Shown piece after piece: positions 8,041-14,438 of a DNA stretch of 27,601 nt. The DNA lies in the NCBI GenBank assembly GCA_045533195.1, contig JAZSHI010000037.1:1-27601 (forward strand), written 5' to 3'. The stretch comes from SIG607 sp045533195. GTDB lineage: Bacteria; Bacillota; Clostridia; Oscillospirales; Acutalibacteraceae. The translations under genes were made by a program, and so were the position numbers. The stretch's first letter is position 1, and every line of letters starts with the position of its first letter. The notes under the pieces are model-generated. The model did no database searches and had not been told where the DNA came from. It worked only from the letters and a program-made list of their open reading frames with translations.

Positions 8041-8069
8041 TTGAAAAGGGGATAAATCTGTGCTACTAT
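8041..8069 (+). promoter_or_regulatory. Predicted sigma-A promoter of the ParB-like gene
   Basis: A -35 TTGAAA (8041-8046) and a -10 TACTAT (8064-8069) with a 17-bp spacer lie 37 bp before the GTG start. A small hairpin, TGCCGAA (8075-8081) / TTCGGCA (8087-8093), falls in the leader directly against the GGAGGT ribosome binding site (8094-8099). Confidence 0.6.
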
Positions 8070-8105
8070 TTTCTTGCCGAAGGGGTTTCGGCAGGAGGTA
8101 TAAAA

Positions 8106-8780
8106 GTGCAAGAGGCATATTTTAAACGGCTAATCTTTTTGAACCCATCTGAAATAATACCCCCAAGTGAAGTGCAAAAAGAATATGACCGTTATAAGCT
8201 CTTTCTTTTGTCGGAAAGTATAAGAGAAAACGGATTGCTTGTTCCCGTAGCGGTGAAAGAAACCTATGACGGCTACGAGGTAGTAAGCGGGGAAAGGCGC
8301 ATAAAAGCTTGTATCATTGCAGGAGTGAAAAAAATCCCTTGCATAGTGACCGATTTTTTCGATGCCGAGCTTTACAGAGCAACCGAAGAAAATTTAGGTC
8401 AAAAGAATTCATTAAAAGAAGACGCGGACAGGCTTTATGAGCTGTGCAGAAAATATTCTCTGCCTACCGTCGCGCGAACCCTTTCCTTTACTACAGGTGA
8501 GCTTGAAAAAATAGTAAAGGCTTCTTCATTTCCAAAAGAAACCAAAAAAGAAGAAGTGAAAAAAAGGGAAGAGGAAAAACCGATTTTTAAGGAAAACGAA
8601 AAAAGGCTTCCTCCCATAAAGGATACACGGTTTTTTCTTAACAGCATACGGCAATTGGTGGATAGCGTAAAGGATGCGGGTATTCGCATTAATTACCGCC
8701 AAAAAGACACCGAGCAAAATCTTGAAATCCGCATAAAAATTGATAAAGAATCGGCTTTCAGCCAAATGTCACTTTTATGA
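8106..8780 (+). CDS. Short ParB/Spo0J-family protein
   Basis: The N-terminal half resembles the ParB nuclease-like (CTP-binding) domain: NPSEIIPPSEV, then SIRENGLLVPVAV (38-50) and the box II motif GERRIKA (62-68), close to the family's GERRxRA. A short helical region (about 102-140, with LPTVARTL then FTTGELEKIV) could be a reduced helix-turn-helix. A lysine/glutamate-rich linker (about 143-170) leads to a C-terminal block RFFLNSIRQLVDSVKDAGI. At 224 residues it is shorter than Spo0J or Noc (about 280-300). The GTG start is set by GGAGGT six bases upstream. The place after rsmG is where noc or soj-parB usually sits in Firmicutes, but no ParA partner is present. It may be a reduced Noc/ParB or a diverged DNA-binding regulator. 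The family is likely; the function is open. Confidence 0.75.
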   Translation: MQEAYFKRLIFLNPSEIIPPSEVQKEYDRYKLFLLSESIRENGLLVPVAVKETYDGYEVVSGERRIKACIIAGVKKIPCIVTDFFDAELYRATEENLGQKNSLKEDADRLYELCRKYSLPTVARTLSFTTGELEKIVKASSFPKETKKEEVKKREEEKPIFKENEKRLPPIKDTRFFLNSIRQLVDSVKDAGIRINYRQKDTEQNLEIRIKIDKESAFSQMSLL

Positions 8781-8819
8781 CTCTATATTTATTTTGCCCC
8801 TATTCATCCCTATCCCCTT

Positions 8820-8863
8820 TTTAAACAGACGGCGTCGCAGAAATGCGGCGCCGTCTGTTTAAA
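8820..8863 (+). terminator. 20-bp hairpin with GAAA loop after the ParB-like gene
   Basis: An almost perfect 20-bp stem (8820-8839 with 8844-8863, one G-T pair) is capped by a GAAA tetraloop inside CA-GAAA-TG. The 3' arm ends in GTTTAAAT, only a weak T-tract. It is 40 bases after the ParB-like stop and probably ends that transcript. It also abuts the palindrome array that follows and could belong to that repeat family. Confidence 0.6.
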
Positions 8864-8864
8864 T

Positions 8865-8972
8865 CACCGAAGGTGTATATCATCAGTTCACCGCGTGAAC
8901 TGTATATCATCAACGCGTCAGCGTTGTATATTTAAAGATAGGCAATCAACGCGTCAGCGTTGCATATTTAAA
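8865..8972. repeat. Array of four small palindromes with conserved spacers
   Basis: Four perfect palindromes follow each other: CACC-GAA-GGTG (8865-8875), CAGTTCAC-CGC-GTGAACTG (8884-8902), and CAACGC-GTCA-GCGTTG twice (8911-8926 and 8947-8962). The first two are each followed by TATATCATC, which runs into the next stem. The last two form a 36-bp-period direct repeat: ATCAACGCGTCAGCGTTG, then one variable base, then ATATTTAAAG. No open reading frame is seen here. The stems differ in sequence while the spacers are kept, so selection may act on hairpin form or on insertion at a fixed target. Confidence 0.75.
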
Positions 8973-9013
8973 GGTCATAGAGTGAAAAATTTCATCCGAA
9001 AATCTGAGCATTT

Positions 9014-9042
9014 TTGTATTGTGATAAATTGTTTATTATGAT
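9014..9042 (+). promoter_or_regulatory. Predicted promoter of the GH130 gene
   Basis: A -35 TTGTAT (9014-9019) and a -10 TATGAT (9037-9042) with 17-bp spacing lie 31 bp before the start. No operator-like inverted repeat or cre-like site was recognised next to it. Confidence 0.5.
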
Positions 9043-9073
9043 ATTATAAAAACATAAAAAAGGAGGTATTCAA

Positions 9074-10111
9074 ATGATAGAAAAATTCAGAGGCGAAGAA
9101 TATATAATGCATCGTTATGAGGGTAATCCCATTATAACGGCAGAGAATTTTCCCGTTCCTGCAGTATCGGTATTTAACTGCGGACAGGTAATGTTTGAGG
9201 GCAAATATCTTTTACTTGTTGCCGCTATTTATAAACAAAAAGACGAGCGCGGAAGCCTTACAGGTATTCACGTTGCTACAAGTGAAGACGGTATCAACTT
9301 TGATATTAACCCCGAACCTCTTTGTAAATACAGAGATTGGGCGCCCAATGTTCCCGGCAGATACGACGGTTGGATTATTGATCCCAGAGTCACTCAGATA
9401 GGTGATACCTATTATATTGTACGTCCCGGTCAGGTTCATCCTCCCGTTGGCAGAGATATAGGCCCTTGCGCTCTTCTTGAGAAAACCAAGGACTTTAAAA
9501 CTTTGGAATTTGTTGAGTGTATTGCTCTTCCCATAAATAGAGTGCCCTGTCTTTTCCCCGAAAAGATCAACGGTGACTACGTCAGACTTGACCGTCCTTA
9601 CGGTATTGCCCGTGTTAAAGCGCCCGGCCACAGCCTTGATGATGAATTAACCCACGGTATGTGGATTTCCTATTCTCCCGATATGATTCACTGGGGCAGA
9701 CACCGTCCCTTCCTTTATCCCTGCAATTCCTTTGCTAATTACAAGGTAGGCCCTACTCCTCCAATTAAGACTAAAGAGGGTTGGCTTGAAATTTATCACG
9801 GCGTTTATATCGAAAACAGAGAGTGGTGCTACAGCCTTTCTGCAATGCTTATGGATTTAGAGGATCCCTCAAAGATTATAGGTATTCTTGATAAACCGAT
9901 TTTAACCCCCAACACCGATTATGAAATTTACGGCAGAGCCGAAAACGTAACCTTTGCTTGTGGTGCGCTTGCCGATGAAGAAAAGGATGAAATCAGAATT
10001 TACTACGGTGCGGCTGATGAAAGAATTGCACTGGCAATAGGAAGCCTTAGCGAACTTTTAAGCGAACTAAAAAAGAATCCTCCCGAGCTTCTCGAAGCAT
10101 ATAAGAAATGA
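9074..10111 (+). CDS. GH130 family glycoside phosphorylase (beta-mannoside type)
   Basis: GH130 enzymes phosphorolyse beta-1,4-mannosyl-glucose or short beta-mannosides (some act on other beta-mannosidic links), releasing mannose 1-phosphate. The five-bladed beta-propeller signature is present: NPIITAENFP (18-27), VFNCGQV (33-39), VATSEDGINF (67-76), IIDPRVT with the likely proton-donor Asp103, VGPTPPIKTKEGWLEIYHGV (225-244) and IYYGAAD (309-315). There is no signal peptide, so it is cytoplasmic. The 345-residue length is usual. ATG 9074 has a perfect AGGAGGT six bases upstream. It is a single-gene unit between its own promoter and terminator, without a neighbouring sugar transporter, epimerase or mannanase. 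The precise substrate and GH130 subfamily cannot be settled by eye. Confidence 0.88.
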   Translation: MIEKFRGEEYIMHRYEGNPIITAENFPVPAVSVFNCGQVMFEGKYLLLVAAIYKQKDERGSLTGIHVATSEDGINFDINPEPLCKYRDWAPNVPGRYDGWIIDPRVTQIGDTYYIVRPGQVHPPVGRDIGPCALLEKTKDFKTLEFVECIALPINRVPCLFPEKINGDYVRLDRPYGIARVKAPGHSLDDELTHGMWISYSPDMIHWGRHRPFLYPCNSFANYKVGPTPPIKTKEGWLEIYHGVYIENREWCYSLSAMLMDLEDPSKIIGILDKPILTPNTDYEIYGRAENVTFACGALADEEKDEIRIYYGAADERIALAIGSLSELLSELKKNPPELLEAYKK

Positions 10112-10114
10112 AAC

Positions 10115-10140
10115 AAAACCGAGTCGAAAGACTCGGTTTT
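10115..10140. terminator. Bidirectional intrinsic terminator between the GH130 gene and hpt
   Basis: An 11-bp perfect stem AAAACCGAGTC (10115-10125) / GACTCGGTTTT (10130-10140) has a GAAA loop. It lies just after the GH130 stop and carries T-rich tails on both strands, so it can also serve the convergent asnA-hpt operon. Confidence 0.85.
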
Positions 10141-10152
10141 ATGTTTTATTTC

Positions 10153-10177
10153 AGGGAATAGGGAATAGGGGGTGAAT
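10153..10177. repeat. GGGAATAGGGAATAGGG-type tract
   Basis: Direct copies of GGGAATA (from about 10154) run into GGGGGTGAATATA. This is the reverse-complement orientation of the CCTATTCCC tract near 3013. It lies between the terminator and the hpt stop. Confidence 0.4.
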
Positions 10178-10187
10178 ATATATTCTC

Positions 10188-10742
10188 TTATTCCTCGCTA
10201 TGCTCTGCTATGTATGGTAAATTTCTGTAATATTCACCGCAGTCGAGACCGTAGCCTATAACAAAATGGTCTTCAATAGTAAACAGTGAAAGGTCGGCAG
10301 TAAAATCAACCACTCGTCTTTCGGGTTTATCGAGAAGGGTGATAACGTGAAGGGAAAGAGGATTTCTTGCGCTTAAAAGCTTATAAATGTCCTTAAGGGT
10401 TCTGCCTGTGTCAATAATATCTTCAACAATAATAACGTGATAATTGCTGACGTCTTGCTCAAGGTCCATTGTTATTTGCACAACGCCCGAAGACGTAGTA
10501 CCTGCATAATAACTTTTAGCACACATAAAGCCTATTTCACAGGGTACGCTTACTGCGCGGCAAAGGTCAGCCATAAATACAAAAGCGCCTTTAAGTACGC
10601 TGACTAAAAGAATAGGTCTTCCGTCATAGTAGGAATCAATAACCTTTCCTGCCCTTTTAATAGCCTTACTTATTTCTTCCTCGGTTATAAGCACTCTTTT
10701 TATTCTGCTGTTAAAATCTTTAACGTCTTTTATTTCTTTCAT
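10188..10742 (-). CDS. hpt: Hypoxanthine phosphoribosyltransferase
   Basis: This cytoplasmic purine-salvage enzyme joins hypoxanthine (and usually guanine) to PRPP, giving IMP or GMP. The 184-residue length is standard. The PRPP-binding signature VIIVEDIIDTGRT is at 103-115. The flexible-loop segment SYYAGT (77-82), the base-contact region with LLDKPERR (137-143) and VIGYGLD (161-167) are all present. GAAGGA lies just before ATG 10742. It is the second gene after asnA with a 12-base gap, so the two probably share one message. In many Firmicutes hpt sits with tilS and ftsH near the origin; that pairing is absent here. Confidence 0.95.
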   Translation of the reverse strand: MKEIKDVKDFNSRIKRVLITEEEISKAIKRAGKVIDSYYDGRPILLVSVLKGAFVFMADLCRAVSVPCEIGFMCAKSYYAGTTSSGVVQITMDLEQDVSNYHVIIVEDIIDTGRTLKDIYKLLSARNPLSLHVITLLDKPERRVVDFTADLSLFTIEDHFVIGYGLDCGEYYRNLPYIAEHSEE

Positions 10743-10754
10743 AATCCTTCACCA

Positions 10755-11762
10755 CTACAAAAGTTCTATTCCGTGGTCATAACACTCTTTAATCATTTCT
10801 TCGCTCCAGAAGGAAGACTGAACTTCACCGATATGGGCTTTTTTAAGGAAGAACATACACATTCTTGACTGACCAATTCCGCCGCCAATTGTGTAGGGGA
10901 GTTTTCCTTCTAAAAGAGCTTTGTGGAAGGGAAGCTTTTTTCTCTCCGTTGCGCCGCGTATTTGAAGCTGTCTTAAAAGCGCTTCTTCATCAACCCTTAT
11001 TCCCATAGAGGAAAGCTCAAGCGCTATATCCAAAACGGGATAATAAACGATAATGTCGCCGTTTAAGGTCCAGTCATCATAGTCGGGGGCTCTGCCGTCG
11101 TGAAGCTCACCGTTTGAAAGCTTTCCGCCTATTTGCATAATAAATACTGCGCCGTACTCCTTGGCAATAGCCTTTTCGCGCTCTTTGGCGGTAAGGGTGG
11201 GGTATTTATCGTAAAGCTCCTGAGTGGTTATAAAGAAGATTTCGTCGGGCAAAAAGCGGTTTACAAAATCGTATTCTTCAGCAATATAGGTTTCGGTATG
11301 CTTAAGGGCTGCATAAACTGCGCGAACGTTTTCCTTAAGAACGTCTATATTACGGTCACTTTTATCAATAACCTTTTCCCAATCCCATTGGTCAACGAAA
11401 ACCGAATGGATATTGTCAAGGTCCTCGTCGCGTCTTATGGCATTCATATCGGTATAAAGACCTTCGCCGCGAGTAAAACCGTAACGGGAAAGAGCATCAC
11501 GCTTCCATTTTGCAAGGGAGTGGACAATTTCCATTGTGTGACCTGTATCCTTTATATCAAAGGAAACAGCCCTTTCGGTGCCGTTAAGGGTATCGTTCAT
11601 ACCGCTGTCCTTATCAACAAAAAGGGGAGCAGAAACACGAATAAGACCAAGCTCAATAGCAAGGTCACGCTCAAAAAAGTCCTTTACCTTTTTAATGGCT
11701 ACTTCGGTTTGACGAAGACTTAAAAGGGATTTATAATCTTTAGGAATAATCAAACTGTGCAC
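10755..11762 (-). CDS. asnA: Aspartate--ammonia ligase (ammonia-dependent asparagine synthetase AsnA)
   Basis: AsnA makes asparagine from aspartate, ammonia and ATP (to AMP and pyrophosphate); its fold is related to class II aminoacyl-tRNA synthetases. Conserved blocks run through the protein: DSGMNDTLNGTERAVSFDI, HSLAKWKRDALSRYGF, GEGLYTDMNAIRRDE, SVFVDQWDWEKVI, APDYDDW, LNGDI and the C-terminal GGGIGQSRM. I start at GTG 11762-11760, giving 335 residues that begin SLIIPKDYKSLLSLRQTE as in known AsnA proteins, with GAGG eight bases upstream (11771-11774). A longer in-frame ATG at 11822 adds 20 unrelated residues and overlaps the promoter. First gene of asnA-hpt. Confidence 0.94.
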   Translation of the reverse strand: MHSLIIPKDYKSLLSLRQTEVAIKKVKDFFERDLAIELGLIRVSAPLFVDKDSGMNDTLNGTERAVSFDIKDTGHTMEIVHSLAKWKRDALSRYGFTRGEGLYTDMNAIRRDEDLDNIHSVFVDQWDWEKVIDKSDRNIDVLKENVRAVYAALKHTETYIAEEYDFVNRFLPDEIFFITTQELYDKYPTLTAKEREKAIAKEYGAVFIMQIGGKLSNGELHDGRAPDYDDWTLNGDIIVYYPVLDIALELSSMGIRVDEEALLRQLQIRGATERKKLPFHKALLEGKLPYTIGGGIGQSRMCMFFLKKAHIGEVQSSFWSEEMIKECYDHGIELL

Positions 11763-11793
11763 AAAGATTACCTCGTTTTTTAAAATATGTATT

Positions 11794-11822
11794 ATTATCC
11801 CACAAAACCATAGTTTTTTCAA
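11794..11822 (-). promoter_or_regulatory. Predicted promoter of asnA-hpt
   Basis: Minus-strand -35 TTGAAA (11817-11822) and -10 GATAAT (11794-11799) with 17-bp spacing, about 32 bp before the GTG start. Its presence argues against the longer upstream start. Confidence 0.6.
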
Positions 11823-11872
11823 CTGTTTTTTCTATTAAAATTAACAAAGATAAATTTTTTGTAAATTTTTAG

Positions 11873-11901
11873 TTGCAAATTGATACGTTATATAATATAA
11901 T
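11873..11901 (+). promoter_or_regulatory. Promoter of the glycine riboswitch transcript
   Basis: A -35 TTGCAA (11873-11878) and a perfect -10 TATAAT (11896-11901) are 17 bp apart. Transcription would begin near 11908, giving a leader of about 265 bases before the symporter gene. Confidence 0.7.
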
Positions 11902-11920
11902 GTGTAGGTAAAATTTAATG

Positions 11921-12092
11921 TCAGAAGAAACTTGCAGGAAAAGCTCTGCTGCCGAAGGAGTAACACTCTCAGGCTCGGGAAACCGAAAAGACTGTAAGCG
12001 GATGGCACTCTGGAGAAGTCCATTGAATTGGATGCCGAAGGTGAAAGTGCGAAGGCGCAAATCTCTCAGGCAAAAGGACAGAGCAACTTAAA
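11921..12092 (+). ncRNA. Tandem glycine riboswitch (gcvT-type)
   Basis: Two glycine aptamers are recognisable by their repeated core. Aptamer 1 has GCCGAAGG (11951-11958) and CTCAGGC (11968-11974), ending near AAAAGACTGT. Aptamer 2 has GGAGAA (12012-12017), GCCGAAGG (12034-12041) and CTCTCAGGCAAAAGGACAGAG starting at 12063, a textbook gcvT-element ending. The closing stem of aptamer 2 is CTCTG (12008-12012) with CAGAG (12079-12083). The RNA leads into a terminator and a sodium:amino-acid symporter gene, which fits the known use of this class in glycine uptake control. Confidence 0.92.
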
Positions 12093-12125
12093 ATCTTTCC
12101 TAAAGGGATAGATTTTGCTCCGGAG

Positions 12126-12159
12126 ACTGTCTTTATTATTAAGGGCAGTTTTTAATTTT
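12126..12159 (+). terminator. Riboswitch-controlled terminator (expression platform)
   Basis: The stem ACTGTCTTT (12126-12134) / AAGGGCAGT (12141-12149) with loop ATTATT ends in TTTTT. Upstream, GACAGAGCAA (12077-12086), part of the aptamer 2 closing stem, can instead pair with TTGCTC (12115-12120) plus TGTC (12128-12131), removing the 5' arm of the terminator. A smaller hairpin (12090-12116) sits within that alternative fold. Glycine binding should hold GACAGAG in the aptamer and so favour termination. The OFF direction is inferred from pairing alone. Confidence 0.7.
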
Positions 12160-12174
12160 AAGGAGGAATTTTAA

Positions 12175-13719
12175 ATGTTAGACAAAATCGCGCAAATAAA
12201 CGGCGAAATAAACGGCGTCGTTTGGGGACTTCCGGGACTTATTCTTCTTATCGGTACCGGTATTCTCATGACCTTGGTAACCAAAGTGTTCCAGATTTCT
12301 CATCTTCGTCTTTGGTGGAAAAACACCATAGGAAGTATGTTCCACAAGGACGTAATTAAGCACAGTAAGGAAAAGGGTTCTATTTCTCCATTCCAGGCTC
12401 TTTGTACCGCCCTTGCAGCAACTGTAGGTACCGGTAACATTGCCGGTGTTGCCGCTGCTATTTGTATCGGTGGCGCAGGCGCTGTATTCTGGATGTGGGT
12501 TGCCGCTTTCCTTGGTATGATGACCAACTACTCCGAAAACGTTCTCGGTATGTATTTCCGCAGAAAGAATGCTAAGGATGAATGGTCCGGCGGCGCTATG
12601 TATTATCTTAGAGACGGTCTCGGCAAGAAAAAGGGATGTAAATGGATAGGCAGCGTCCTCGCCGTTCTTTTCTGTATCTTTACAATGCTCGCTTCCTTCG
12701 GTATCGGTAGTATGGGACAGGTTAATAAAATTGTTGCCAACGTAGCAGCAGCATTTAACGTTGAGTCTCTTTCTTCTATTACTGTATTCGGCAACATTTC
12801 CCTTTATAACCTTGTTTTAGGTGTTGTTATTATGGCGCTTACCGCTCTTATTACTTTAGGCGGTCTTAAGCGTATTGCAGGTGTTGCTGAAAAAATCGTT
12901 CCCTTTATGGTGGTTCTTTTTGTAGCAGGTTCTCTTATTATTATCGGTATAAACTACAATGCTATTATTCCTGCATTCAAGGCTATTTTCTCAAATGCAT
13001 TTGCTCCCGAAGCTTTTGTAGGCGGTGGTATCGGCGGCGTTATAGTTGCTATGACCAACGGCTTTAAGCGTGGTGTATTCTCCAACGAAGCAGGTCTCGG
13101 TTCTTCGGTTATGGTTCACTCCAACTCCAACATAAAAGAACCTGTTAAACAGGGTATGTGGGGTATATTTGAAGTATTTGCAGATACTATGGTTGTATGT
13201 ACTATGACAGCGCTTGTTGTACTTACCTCAGGCGGTCTTAACGGCGGTGTATTTAACGCTCAAACCGGCGAAATCGCCGCAGGCTTTACCGATGCAACAT
13301 TGGTGGGCGGTGCATTTAATCAGGTATTCCATTGGGGTAATATCGGTCAGAGATTTATTGCTATTGCAATGTTCCTCTTTGCCTTCACTACCGTTCTTGG
13401 CTGGTCTCATTACGGTTCTAAGGCTTGGGAATATCTCTTCGGCGCAAAGACAACCGTTATCTTCAGAATTATCCACGTTTGCACCGTTATCTTCGGCGCA
13501 GTTCTTTCTTCTTCTCTTGCTTGGGATATCTCCGATACCTTCAACGGTCTTATGATGATACCCAACCTTATAGGCGTAGTTGTTCTCTTCCCGCTTGTTA
13601 TGAAGATTACAAAGAATTTTATAGACAGAAGAATTAAGAAAAAGGACGTTGCTCCTGTTCTTTCCTATGATGAAAATATTCAGGCAGCCGCTGTAGCAGC
13701 ACTTGCTGAAGAAGAATAA
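12175..13719 (+). CDS. Sodium:alanine/glycine symporter (AGCS family)
   Basis: AGCS carriers import alanine or glycine with sodium. The 514-residue, very hydrophobic protein has about ten membrane segments. It carries family blocks such as NGVVWGLPGLILLIGTG near the N-terminus, ALAATVGTGNIAGVA, GPGAVFWMW-like GGAGAVFWMW, NGFKRGVFSNEAGLGS and GWSHYGSKAWEYLFG. AAGGAGG (12160-12166) sits eight bases before ATG 12175. The glycine riboswitch in its leader suggests that glycine is a transported substrate or the regulatory end product. It is a single-gene unit ending at a strong hairpin. Members of this family are often named agcS, alsT or dagA; the exact substrate is not resolved. Confidence 0.93.
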   Translation: MLDKIAQINGEINGVVWGLPGLILLIGTGILMTLVTKVFQISHLRLWWKNTIGSMFHKDVIKHSKEKGSISPFQALCTALAATVGTGNIAGVAAAICIGGAGAVFWMWVAAFLGMMTNYSENVLGMYFRRKNAKDEWSGGAMYYLRDGLGKKKGCKWIGSVLAVLFCIFTMLASFGIGSMGQVNKIVANVAAAFNVESLSSITVFGNISLYNLVLGVVIMALTALITLGGLKRIAGVAEKIVPFMVVLFVAGSLIIIGINYNAIIPAFKAIFSNAFAPEAFVGGGIGGVIVAMTNGFKRGVFSNEAGLGSSVMVHSNSNIKEPVKQGMWGIFEVFADTMVVCTMTALVVLTSGGLNGGVFNAQTGEIAAGFTDATLVGGAFNQVFHWGNIGQRFIAIAMFLFAFTTVLGWSHYGSKAWEYLFGAKTTVIFRIIHVCTVIFGAVLSSSLAWDISDTFNGLMMIPNLIGVVVLFPLVMKITKNFIDRRIKKKDVAPVLSYDENIQAAAVAALAEEE

Positions 13720-13728
13720 TTAAATCAA

Positions 13729-13768
13729 AACAAAAGACGCGCACTCGAAAAAGTGGGCGTCTTTTGTT
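13729..13768. terminator. Bidirectional terminator between the symporter gene and ktrA
   Basis: The stem AACAAAAGACGC (13729-13740) / GCGTCTTTTGTT (13757-13768) extends, after one G-G mismatch, into CACT/AGTG. Both genes converge here and both strands have T-rich ends. Confidence 0.85.
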
Positions 13769-13782
13769 GTTTCAAAATTTTC

Positions 13783-14433
13783 TTATTTAAGCTTTAAAAG
13801 TCTGTCGGTATCGGCAATAACTATAAGCTTCATATTTTCATTTAAAGCGGCGGCGGGGTCTATATCGGTGGAAATATTGTTATTCTCCTTTATTGCAACC
13901 ACGTTTATGCCGTATTTTTTTCTGAGGTTTAATTCAACAAGACTTTTTCCTATCCAGTCATGTCTTATATCAACCTCTACCATAGAGACCTCGTCGGAAA
14001 GCTCTATCATATCAACAAATCCTGAGCTTAAAATGTTTTTAGCAAGTCGGATTCCCGATTCCTTTTCGGGAAATACGGTTATGTCAGCGCCTACCTTACT
14101 TAAAATCTTCTGGTGCATTTCGTCGGCGCATTTTGCAATTACCGTTTTTACTCCTGCTTCCTTACAAAGAGCGGTTGCCATAACACTCGCTTCAAGATTT
14201 TGCGCCATAGCAATAATAACTGTGTCCATATTTCTGATGCTAAGATGTTCAATCACGTCTTCATCGGTAACGTCGGCGCATTTGCAAATGGGAATAAAAA
14301 GACTTGCAGCATTAACAATATCGGGATTGGTGTCAACTGCAAGAACCTGAGCACCGCTGTCAACAAGCTCTTTAGCAACGGCAAAGCCATATCGTCCAAG
14401 ACCGAATACCGCATAATTTTTATTAATACTCAT
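13783..14433 (-). CDS. ktrA: Potassium uptake regulatory subunit KtrA (RCK domain)
   Basis: KtrA-type proteins form an octameric cytoplasmic ring that gates the KtrB membrane subunit in response to ATP/ADP. There is one N-terminal RCK nucleotide-binding domain, with YAVFGLGRYGFAVAKEL and the acidic end of beta-2 in VLAVDTN, and one C-terminal RCK_C domain (from about 135). The total of 216 residues is usual for KtrA. I prefer ATG 14433-14431 because AGGGTG lies six bases upstream. GTG 14442, three codons earlier, overlaps the ktrB stop (GTGA) and is a real alternative. The overlap or near-overlap with ktrB means the two are translated together as one potassium uptake system. Confidence 0.9.
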   Translation of the reverse strand: MSINKNYAVFGLGRYGFAVAKELVDSGAQVLAVDTNPDIVNAASLFIPICKCADVTDEDVIEHLSIRNMDTVIIAMAQNLEASVMATALCKEAGVKTVIAKCADEMHQKILSKVGADITVFPEKESGIRLAKNILSSGFVDMIELSDEVSMVEVDIRHDWIGKSLVELNLRKKYGINVVAIKENNNISTDIDPAAALNENMKLIVIADTDRLLKLK

Positions 14434-14438
14434 AATTT

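Noticed and set aside
8884..8902. CAGTTCAC-CGC-GTGAACTG next to a ParB-like gene resembles a parS site.
   Set aside because: parS has TTTCAC directly joined to GTGAAA. Here CGC splits the halves, and the element belongs to a wider palindrome array.
8865..8962. Regularly spaced repeats could be a CRISPR array.
   Set aside because: The repeated parts are short palindromes of differing sequence with near-constant spacers, the reverse of CRISPR, and no cas genes are nearby.
11133..11723. A 196-codon open frame on the plus strand inside asnA.
   Set aside because: It is a shadow of the well-conserved asnA gene on the other strand, with no ribosome binding site or family resemblance.
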